Positions 16,727 to 23,743 of a stretch of 64,000 nucleotides of DNA are shown piece by piece. The notes under the pieces are model-generated. The model made no database searches. It saw only the letters and a list, made by a program, of their open reading frames with translations, and had not been told where the DNA came from. Position 1 is the stretch's first letter. Each line of letters starts with the position of its first letter. The DNA comes from Nonlabens dokdonensis DSW-6 (GTDB lineage: Bacteria; Bacteroidota; Bacteroidia; Flavobacteriales; Flavobacteriaceae). Made by a program: the position numbers and the translations under genes. Location of the stretch: NCBI RefSeq assembly GCF_000332115.1, contig NC_020156.1, positions 3,721,501-3,785,500 of the forward strand. The letters run 5' to 3'.

Positions 16727-16984
16727 ATGATCAACTTGAATAAAATATCCTTTGTTATAACTATCGTGATTCATATTTACATAGCATTGTCATATAAACT
16801 ATTAGATAATTTTAATTCAATCATATTCACTTACGCAATCAGTACTTTATTTGGCTTTCTGTTAAAATTATTTTGTTCTAAAAATTTAAAAAAAATAGGA
16901 TGGGGAATCTATTATGGCTCCATAGTGCCACTCATATTGTTAGGGGTTTTTATGATTTGGTTATATGCTTACTATCCAAAATAA
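16727..16984 (+). CDS. Small three-helix membrane protein
   Basis: An 85-residue, strongly hydrophobic protein with predicted helices at about residues 6-26, 31-49 and 62-82, joined by short basic loops (KNLKK). No family recognised. The 11-bp distance from the preceding secreted-protein gene indicates an operon. Confidence 0.6.
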   Translation: MINLNKISFVITIVIHIYIALSYKLLDNFNSIIFTYAISTLFGFLLKLFCSKNLKKIGWGIYYGSIVPLILLGVFMIWLYAYYPK

Positions 16985-17057
16985 ACGAAATCCAATTATT
17001 TTTAAATTCGAAATTAAATAGGTTATTTACAATGATATTATTGCATTAGGTTTGAAG

Positions 17058-17627
17058 ATGAACGACACCCAACTTATATTTATAACGATAGGACTTATCA
17101 GCCTATTTTTAATCTACCAAGCATTAAGAATTTTTATAAAAGCTTATAGATGTAAGACAATAACTGAGTTTCCTTTAGAAAATGGCGAACAAAACATAAC
17201 CTTTCAAAAAAGCGGATTATACACCATTAGTTTCATAGGTGCCAGGCACGTTAATTTTCAGAGAGGTTTTCAACTTAAAATGACATCTAAATCAGGAGCA
17301 CCTATTCATTTAAATCAATCGATACCGCAATTTACGTTTCGTTCTAAAGGTATTTATGGAGTAACCTGTTGGAGTTTCTCTATAGATTCACCAAGAGAAT
17401 GTGATATAGTGTTATCAAATATTGAAAACCTAGCTTTTAGTCAATCTCAATTATCACTGAAGAGAATATTTACTAAAGAGGAACCTCCTAAGTTTGTAAA
17501 AGTTTTAATTAAAGAAGGTATTACTACTTTTGAAAGACTAGTTTCGATAATTGGATTGGTTTTGGGAGTAAACGGTCTAGGATGGGGAATAATGATAGGT
17601 GTTTTTAATATGTTTGATAATATTTAA
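17058..17627 (+). CDS. Membrane-anchored hypothetical protein
   Basis: A TTG at 17052 could start the frame; the ATG at 17058 (MNDTQLIFITIGLISLFLIY) is preferred. The 189-residue product has an N-terminal membrane helix (residues ~6-28), a beta-rich domain (~40-135) and a second hydrophobic stretch at the C-terminus (~160-185). The QNITFQKSGLYTISFIG block suggests a jelly-roll-like fold. Function unknown. It follows the small membrane-protein gene by 73 bp. Confidence 0.6.
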   Translation: MNDTQLIFITIGLISLFLIYQALRIFIKAYRCKTITEFPLENGEQNITFQKSGLYTISFIGARHVNFQRGFQLKMTSKSGAPIHLNQSIPQFTFRSKGIYGVTCWSFSIDSPRECDIVLSNIENLAFSQSQLSLKRIFTKEEPPKFVKVLIKEGITTFERLVSIIGLVLGVNGLGWGIMIGVFNMFDNI

Positions 17628-17658
17628 AATTGCTTTTAACTTAGATTCCTTCCTGTTC

Positions 17659-17704
17659 TATATTCTCACATTTAGGTTTTATCTTTAGGTCTTCAAGAAA
17701 AACC
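17659..17704 (+). promoter_or_regulatory. Promoter-like module before the VPS10-like gene
   Basis: TATCTTTA (17680-17687) differs from TAnnTTTG at the last base and lies 21 bp before the start codon. The surrounding ~50 bp resemble 14398-14448. Confidence 0.35.
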
Positions 17705-17708
17705 AAAA

Positions 17709-20700
17709 ATGAAAAGACTCTTACTTCTCGCATTTTTATGCGTCGCAGCAACTACAAATGCTCAAAAATTAGATTTAGAATTGGTCAAAAACCTAGAACC
17801 TAGAAATATAGGCCCAGGAGGCATGTCAGGTCGTGTCACTTCAATTGATGTCGTACACGACAATCCAGAAATTATTTATGCAGGAACCGCAAGTGGTGGT
17901 TTGTGGAAATCGGCTAATGGTGGGATCACTTGGGACCCTATTTTTGATGATCAAGAAACCGCTTCTGTAGGAGCTGTTGCCGTACAGCAATCTAATCCTA
18001 GCGTGATTTGGGTGGGAACTGGTGAAGGAAATCCGCGTAATTCTCTTAATGGTGGAGAAGGAATTTACAAATCTCTAGACGCTGGAAAATCGTGGAAACG
18101 TATGGGACTGGAGAAAACACGCAACATTCATCGAGTGGTTATCGATCCTACAAATCCTGATGTGGTTTACGCTGCTGCAATAGGTTCGCCATGGGGAATT
18201 CATCCAGAACGTGGGGTTTTTAAAACTACCGATGGTGGAAAAACATGGAAGAAAATACTTTACACTAACGACAAATCTGGAGCGGCAGATCTTGTAATGG
18301 ATCCTACCAATCCTAATAAATTAATCGCTGCCATGTGGGAACACAAACGTGATCCATGGTTCTTTAAATCTGGTGGAGAAGGTTCTGGACTCTACATGAC
18401 TCACGATGGTGGAGAGAATTGGAAGAAAATAACTGAAGAAGATGGATTACCTAAAGGAGAATTAGGACGTATAGGTGTTGCCATCGCTCCTAGCGAGCCT
18501 AACGTAGTTTATGCACTTGTAGAAGCTGAGAAAAATGCGTTGTACAAATCTACCGATGGTGGTTTCAACTGGAAAATGATTAATAATAAAAGTGACATTG
18601 GTAATCGTCCATTTTATTATTCAGAGATTTATGTAGATTCTCAAAATGAAAATCGCGTCTATTCTGTATTTACCTATGTAAATGTGTCTGAAGATGGCGG
18701 TAAGAATTTCTCGCAATTAATGCCAGCTTATGGTGCTAATAACGGAGTACATCCTGATCATCACGCTTGGTATGTGCATCCTAAAAACGGCAAATTCATG
18801 ATCGATGGAAACGATGGTGGATTAAACATAACTCGCGATCGTGGTAAAACATGGCGTTTTATAGGAAATCTTCCTGTGGCGCAATTCTATCATATCAATG
18901 TAGATATGGAAATACCCTACAACGTATATGGAGGTATGCAGGATAATGGTAGCTGGCGTGGTCCGGCTTACTCTTGGAGAGCACAAGGAATAAGAAATAG
19001 TTACTGGCAAGAAATTAGTTTTGGAGATGGTTTTGACGTGGTGCCAGATCCTGATAATAATCGATTTGGTTACTCTATGAGTCAGCAAGGTTATGTAAGT
19101 CGTTACGACTGGCAAACTGGTAATAATTATAGTGTACGACCTACACATCCTGATGCAGATGTACAATTGAGATTTAACTGGAATGCTGCCATTAATATGG
19201 ATCCTTTTGATAGTTCTACATTATATTTTGGAAGTCAGTTTGTACACAAGTCCACTGATAAAGGTCTGACTTGGGAAGTGATTTCTCCAGATTTAACGAC
19301 TAACGATCCAGAAAAACAAAAGCAATCAGAATCTGGTGGTCTTACCATGGATGCTACAGGAGCAGAAAATCATACTACTATTTTAGTGATCGAACCTAGC
19401 GCAGTAGAAAAAGATGTTCTCTATGTAGGTACCGACGATGGTCTTGTTCATATCACTAAAAATGGTGGCGAAAGTTGGGATAATATTACTAAAGGTTTAA
19501 AAGGACTACCAGAAGGAAGCTGGATTGCACAAATCAAAGCTTCGAAAACTAAAAAAGGTCATGCCTTACTCGTTGCAAACGATTACCGCAGGTTCAATTT
19601 TGAGCCTTATGCTTACCGTACCACAAATTATGGAAAAAGCTGGACACGTATTGTAAATAAGGACGATGTGATAAGTTATGCTTTAAGTATTATCGAGCAT
19701 CCAGAAGAAAATAATTTGATCTTTCTAGGAACAGATGACGGACTTTACATAAGTATTGACGCTGGCGATAATTGGACCAAATACACCAACGGTTTCCCGA
19801 CGGTTTCTGTTAAAGATTTGGTGATTCATCCACGTGAGGACGATCTTATCATTGGGACTTTCGGTAGAGCTGCTTGGGTACTTGATGACTTGGAACCTCT
19901 TACCGCTTTCGCGAAAGCGAAACAGAGAAAAGCAATAGAATTATACGAGCCTCCTACAGCCTATTTTGCCCGTTATCAGCAACCTACAGGAAGTAGATTC
20001 GGTGCAGATGCTATGTTTCATGGAGAAAATAGAAGTCGACCTATAGGAAGATTCAAATACTACTTTGACAAAGAACTAAAAGCAAAATCCGACACCGTAA
20101 AATCAGATTCTTTATTCCTCAAAATCTACAAAGGAGAAGAATTGATTAGAACTTTAAGTAGTAAAATACCTAAAGAAAAAGGAGTACATGAATGGTCATG
20201 GAGACTAGACGAAAAAGGAATCGAATATCCGTCGCGAAGAGTGAGGGATTCTAAAAGAGAACCAGGAGGAAATGATGTCTTACCAGGAACTTATAAAGCA
20301 GTATTGCACTATGGAGAAATGACCAGCGAGCAGATGATTGAGGTCATGGAAGATCCAAGAATAGACGAGTTCTCGATGGCAAATCGCAAAGAACAGCGCG
20401 CTGCACAAGAAAAGCTGCAAGGCTTGATTATGGAAGTCGAAGCCGTAACGTCGCAACTGGTTAAAAACAAAGAAACCGCAGAAAACTTCAAAAAGCTCTT
20501 GAAATCTCAAGATAAAGAGGCATTTAAAGAACAGATAAAAGCGACTGATTCTATTGTGAAGCAACTAGAAAAACACCAGAACAAATATTTCGGTACGCCA
20601 GATGAGCGTCAAGGAATCACTCGTAATCCAGAGGTTACAGTTATGAATCGTATTTATGGTGCTTCTAGTTATATAGGAAGTCGTCAAGGACCTCAAACCG

Positions 20701-20840
20701 CAACTGAGGAGCAATTATACAATCAGGCTGCTGCTCTTGCAAGAGAAGTCAATGCAGAATCAAAATCCTTTCTTGAAAAAGAATGGGCCGCTTTCGTAGC
20801 AGAGATGAAACAAGTGACGATAGATATGTTTGAGGAATAA
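17709..20840 (+). CDS. VPS10/sortilin-like BNR-repeat glycosyl-hydrolase-type secreted protein
   Basis: A 1043-residue secreted protein with a signal peptide (MKRLLLLAFLCVAATTNAQ). Residues ~30-740 form a beta-propeller with many Asp-box (BNR) motifs such as SANGGITWDP, SLDAGKSWKR, TTDGGKTWKK, THDGGENWKK, STDGGFNWKM and SIDAGDNWTK. This is the sortilin/VPS10 fold often annotated as glycosyl hydrolase in Bacteroidota, but the catalytic activity is unproven. Residues ~740-900 are a beta-sandwich; the tail is a long charged helical region with likely coiled coil (EKLQGLIMEVEAVTSQLVKNKE). Palindrome copy 6 is embedded in frame and encodes AFAKA at the junction after the propeller. Confidence 0.88.
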   Translation: MKRLLLLAFLCVAATTNAQKLDLELVKNLEPRNIGPGGMSGRVTSIDVVHDNPEIIYAGTASGGLWKSANGGITWDPIFDDQETASVGAVAVQQSNPSVIWVGTGEGNPRNSLNGGEGIYKSLDAGKSWKRMGLEKTRNIHRVVIDPTNPDVVYAAAIGSPWGIHPERGVFKTTDGGKTWKKILYTNDKSGAADLVMDPTNPNKLIAAMWEHKRDPWFFKSGGEGSGLYMTHDGGENWKKITEEDGLPKGELGRIGVAIAPSEPNVVYALVEAEKNALYKSTDGGFNWKMINNKSDIGNRPFYYSEIYVDSQNENRVYSVFTYVNVSEDGGKNFSQLMPAYGANNGVHPDHHAWYVHPKNGKFMIDGNDGGLNITRDRGKTWRFIGNLPVAQFYHINVDMEIPYNVYGGMQDNGSWRGPAYSWRAQGIRNSYWQEISFGDGFDVVPDPDNNRFGYSMSQQGYVSRYDWQTGNNYSVRPTHPDADVQLRFNWNAAINMDPFDSSTLYFGSQFVHKSTDKGLTWEVISPDLTTNDPEKQKQSESGGLTMDATGAENHTTILVIEPSAVEKDVLYVGTDDGLVHITKNGGESWDNITKGLKGLPEGSWIAQIKASKTKKGHALLVANDYRRFNFEPYAYRTTNYGKSWTRIVNKDDVISYALSIIEHPEENNLIFLGTDDGLYISIDAGDNWTKYTNGFPTVSVKDLVIHPREDDLIIGTFGRAAWVLDDLEPLTAFAKAKQRKAIELYEPPTAYFARYQQPTGSRFGADAMFHGENRSRPIGRFKYYFDKELKAKSDTVKSDSLFLKIYKGEELIRTLSSKIPKEKGVHEWSWRLDEKGIEYPSRRVRDSKREPGGNDVLPGTYKAVLHYGEMTSEQMIEVMEDPRIDEFSMANRKEQRAAQEKLQGLIMEVEAVTSQLVKNKETAENFKKLLKSQDKEAFKEQIKATDSIVKQLEKHQNKYFGTPDERQGITRNPEVTVMNRIYGASSYIGSRQGPQTATEEQLYNQAAALAREVNAESKSFLEKEWAAFVAEMKQVTIDMFEE
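19904..19919. repeat. CGCTTTCGCGAAAGCG palindrome, copy 6 (inside a CDS)
   Basis: Exact copy within the VPS10-like gene, read as Ala-Phe-Ala-Lys-Ala at the junction following the propeller domain. Confidence 0.97.
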
Positions 20841-20865
20841 TTGCAATTCCTAAAAACCTGATCAT

Positions 20866-20897
20866 TAAAAAAGCAGCTTATTATTAAGCTGCTTTCT
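20866..20897. terminator. Bidirectional terminator between convergent genes
   Basis: Perfect 11-bp stem (20870-20880 with 20885-20895, loop TTAT) with A-rich and T-rich sides. It serves the gene ending at 20840 and icd ending at 20917. Confidence 0.8.
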
Positions 20898-20916
20898 CTA
20901 TGTTAAATAAAGTCTT

Positions 20917-22353
20917 TTATTGACCTTGGCCTAGTGAATACCCTAATTGTCCATCAAACTCGTAAAGGTTCTCAGTTTTAATAGCATCTAGATTTTCGTT
21001 ACCTATATTTCCTAAAAGATGGACAACATTCTTGTTAGAAACTTGTTCCAATTCTGCAGATTTTTCAAATCTACATCTCCAGTGGTCTGTACAGAAAGTC
21101 TCTTCAAAACCATTAGGCCAAACTTTGACGCCACGATTAGTAATCATTTTTAATTCTAGACCATTGTTTGCCTTGCTCAATTCTTCTGCAAGTTGATTAG
21201 CACCTTTACCTCGCCAATCTATGAATACATCCACACCTACTAGATTCTTGGCTTGTGGTACTGGACGTTCATACTTCTTGATGGTAATTTTTGCATTTGT
21301 ATCATATTGAACCTCTGGCAATTGTTGTGGTTTTTGACCTAACCTTACTATCACGGCATCTGCAAATTCCATTGTATTTACAAGACGTTTACTCGTTCCT
21401 TCTTTATAAATATCGGCTGTATGAATTCCCTCTTCAATTGCACAAGACCAAGCATTCTTTATTTTCATGGCTACTTCTTGCTCACCGATATGATTTAACA
21501 TCATTATAGCACCTCTTAATAATCCAGAAGGGTTTGCTATTTTCTTACCTGCAATCAATGGAGCAGATCCATGGATAGCCTCAAACATAGAACATTCTTC
21601 TCCTATGTTTGATGATCCTGCAAGACCTACAGATCCAGAAATTTCGGCAGTGATGTCAGATACAATATCTCCGTATAAGTTAGGTAGTACTACGACATCA
21701 AAAAGTTCTGGCTCATTAGCTATTTTTGCAGCTGCAATATCCACGATCCAGCTGTCTGATTCTATTTCCGGATATTCTTTAGCAATTTCTTTAAAGACAG
21801 TGTGAAACAAACCGTCAGTCAATTTCATGATGTTGTCCTTTACAAAACAACTTACTTTCTTACGATTGTATAATTTTGCATATTCAAATGCATATCTAAC
21901 AATCTTCTCACATCCTGGACGAGTGATTAATTTAAGACATTGATATACCTCATCTGTCTGACGGTGCTCTATTCCTGCGTATAAATCCTCTTCATTTTCA
22001 CGTACTATTACAACATCCATATCTGGGTGCTTTGTAGCAATATAAGGAGAGAAACTATTACAAGGTCTCACATTTGCAAATAAGCCTAAGGTTTTGCGCA
22101 AAGTGACATTTAAGCTTTTGTATCCTTTACCTTGTGGAGTGGTGATAGGTGCTTTTAGAAAGATTTTGTTTCTTCTTATCGTGTCCCATGCCTCTTGAGG
22201 AATACCAGTCGTATTTCCTGATAAGTAAACTTGTTCTCCTATGGCAACTTCATCCCATTCGATCGGAGCTTTTGCAGCTGTCAAGATTTTGAGCGTTGCG
22301 TCCATAATTTCTGGACCTATTCCATCTCCTTTTGCAATTGTGATTTTTTTCAT
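20917..22353 (-). CDS. icd: NADP-dependent isocitrate dehydrogenase, Thermus-type with C-terminal extension
   Basis: A 478-residue enzyme of the beta-decarboxylating dehydrogenase family. Residues 1-330 contain the core: start KKITIAKGDGIGPEIM, substrate block NVTLRKTLGLFANVRPC, VIVRENEEDLYAGIEH, the metal-binding region NLYGDIVSDITAEISG and the coenzyme loop EAIHGSAPLIAGKKIANPSG. The remaining ~140 residues (VPQAKNLVGVDVFIDWRGKG...) match the extra C-terminal domain of long IDHs such as that of Thermus thermophilus, which separates them from the ~415-residue E. coli type. It catalyses isocitrate to 2-oxoglutarate in the TCA cycle. A -7-like box (22382-22389) lies upstream. Confidence 0.92.
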   Translation of the reverse strand: MKKITIAKGDGIGPEIMDATLKILTAAKAPIEWDEVAIGEQVYLSGNTTGIPQEAWDTIRRNKIFLKAPITTPQGKGYKSLNVTLRKTLGLFANVRPCNSFSPYIATKHPDMDVVIVRENEEDLYAGIEHRQTDEVYQCLKLITRPGCEKIVRYAFEYAKLYNRKKVSCFVKDNIMKLTDGLFHTVFKEIAKEYPEIESDSWIVDIAAAKIANEPELFDVVVLPNLYGDIVSDITAEISGSVGLAGSSNIGEECSMFEAIHGSAPLIAGKKIANPSGLLRGAIMMLNHIGEQEVAMKIKNAWSCAIEEGIHTADIYKEGTSKRLVNTMEFADAVIVRLGQKPQQLPEVQYDTNAKITIKKYERPVPQAKNLVGVDVFIDWRGKGANQLAEELSKANNGLELKMITNRGVKVWPNGFEETFCTDHWRCRFEKSAELEQVSNKNVVHLLGNIGNENLDAIKTENLYEFDGQLGYSLGQGQ

Positions 22354-22658
22354 TTGTTATGTTTTAGACAGTGCAAATAAACAAACATAAATCCATAAGT
22401 TTTTATATATAATTATAATCAATCACATAAGTAATATTTATATATTAGTATTTTAACTTTTTCTTTTGAAAGGTTGTTACTTCATTTCAAATTTATCTGA
22501 ATCGTATATCGTTTGTTACTAATCAAATACGATTCAAAAACAATTTTTTAATTAATTTTCGTTAACAAGTAGGACGTTTTTCAATACCTATGCCCTTAAC
22601 AAATAATTTAAAGTTCTACTGATGGATCAAACTGAAAGTAGTATTTCAAATAAAAAAG
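22354..22658. other. AT-rich intergenic stretch upstream of icd
   Basis: Apart from the -7-like box at 22382-22389 I see no gene, hairpin or repeat of note between the icd start and the terminator at 22659. Confidence 0.6.
22382..22389 (-). promoter_or_regulatory. Candidate -7 box of icd
   Basis: TATGTTTG on the minus strand matches TAnnTTTG, 29 bp before the icd start. No -33 TTG at the usual spacing. Confidence 0.5.
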
Positions 22659-22693
22659 AAAACCCATTCTCAGTAGCTTCGAGAATGGGTTTT
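22659..22693 (-). terminator. Terminator of the ECF sigma factor operon
   Basis: Perfect 13-bp stem (22659-22671 with 22681-22693, 9-nt loop). The minus-strand exit is followed by a long T-rich run. Confidence 0.85.
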
Positions 22694-22727
22694 CAAATTG
22701 AAAACAAAAATTGACACTGGTTAAATG

Positions 22728-22874
22728 TCAGTTGTTAAGCGTTTCAAACGTCATATTCTTATATTTAGTAACACTTAATGCTTTTGAAAAATTGAGCAGA
22801 AAATTTATCGTTTCTGCTTTCGGACCTGTAGGTTTCACTGGTTCTGGGAAAGATTCATTGTAAAGTTTTGCCAT
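22728..22874 (-). CDS. 48-residue small protein downstream of the ECF sigma factor
   Basis: The peptide begins MAKLYNESFPEPVKPTGP and continues with a predicted amphipathic helix (AETINFLLNFSKALSVTKYK) to a stop at 22728. It sits 76 bp after the sigma factor stop and 35 bp before a strong terminator on the same strand, so it is the only other coding unit of that transcript. The charged, Pro-rich start and helical end look like a real protein. I believe similar peptides follow sigma factor genes in other Flavobacteriaceae, but that is from memory. Possible roles include an anti-sigma peptide or an unrelated small protein. Confidence 0.6.
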   Translation of the reverse strand: MAKLYNESFPEPVKPTGPKAETINFLLNFSKALSVTKYKNMTFETLNN

Positions 22875-22950
22875 GCTAGTTAATTAGATTAGTTTCCAAT
22901 AAAACGAGCATTAAAAGCTTTTATTATACAATTCCTTATTTTTTAATTAA

Positions 22951-23535
22951 TTACCTAGTTAAAACAATGTTATGCTTGTCAATTACTTTACGTAAATTAA
23001 TAAGTGCATAACGCATTCTACCTAATGCGGTATTGATGCTCACATCAGTACAAGCAGCAATTTCTTTAAACGACATTTCTTTAAAAATACGCATGGTAAG
23101 CACTTCTTTTTGATCTGCTGGTAGCTCTTCAACTAGCTTGCGCACATCTTCATGCATCTGATTTGTAATCATATCATATTCCATACTTTCTTCTCCATCA
23201 CTGATGACGTCAAAAATATCAAAATCGTTACGTGATTGGAATTTAGGCATACGCTTATTACGACGGAAGTGGTCTATAACAAGATTATGTGCGATACGCA
23301 TTACCCATGGTAAAAACTTACCTTCCTCATTATACTTTCCTTTCTTAAGCGTACGAATCACTTTAATAAAAGTATCCTGAAAAATATCTTCGGTAATATC
23401 TCGATCCATTACCTTAGAAAAAATAAAACTGTAGATTCTTTGCTTGTGGCGAGTGATTAAAACTTCAAGTCCTTTCTCGCTTCCATTAATGTACTGTTTA
23501 ACCAAAACAGCATCTTTCACATTTTCAATTTTCAT
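22951..23535 (-). CDS. ECF-type RNA polymerase sigma factor
   Basis: A 194-residue sigma-70 family protein. Region 2 (residues ~20-90) has YSFIFSKVMDRDITEDIFQDTFIKV and the LPWVMRIAHNLVIDHFRRNKR block; region 4 (~135-185) has LPADQKEVLTMRIFKEMSFKEIAACTDVSINTALGRMRYALINLRK. No extended C-terminal domain. No membrane anti-sigma gene is adjacent; the only gene downstream is the 48-residue ORF at 22728. It is divergent from uvrA, but a regulatory link is speculative. Confidence 0.93.
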   Translation of the reverse strand: MKIENVKDAVLVKQYINGSEKGLEVLITRHKQRIYSFIFSKVMDRDITEDIFQDTFIKVIRTLKKGKYNEEGKFLPWVMRIAHNLVIDHFRRNKRMPKFQSRNDFDIFDVISDGEESMEYDMITNQMHEDVRKLVEELPADQKEVLTMRIFKEMSFKEIAACTDVSINTALGRMRYALINLRKVIDKHNIVLTR

Positions 23536-23730
23536 AATATAACAACTTAATTGATCTCAGTATTTGAGCCTTCGATCAGATTTTTAAAGTAATGTTATAC
23601 TATACGCAGAGTGTTTAAAAAATGTTAACGGGATAAATATAGCAACATTTATTCCACTTATCCAAAATTTGATAACTTAATTTAACATTTAAATTACAAT
23701 ATTCGATTCTTTCAAGCAAAAACTCACACT

Positions 23731-23738
23731 TATCTTTG
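23731..23738 (+). promoter_or_regulatory. Candidate -7 box of uvrA, very close to the start codon
   Basis: TATCTTTG matches TAnnTTTG and ends 5 bp before the ATG at 23744. If used, the transcript would be leaderless or nearly so. Confidence 0.5.
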
Positions 23739-23743
23739 TAGCT

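Noticed and set aside
18822..19166. Minus-strand open frame of 114 codons inside the VPS10-like gene
   Set aside because: Entirely antisense to a well-supported propeller gene and with no recognisable protein character.
22621..22710. Plus-strand short frame beginning at an ATG near 22622
   Set aside because: It runs through the terminator hairpin at 22659-22693 and is better explained by it.
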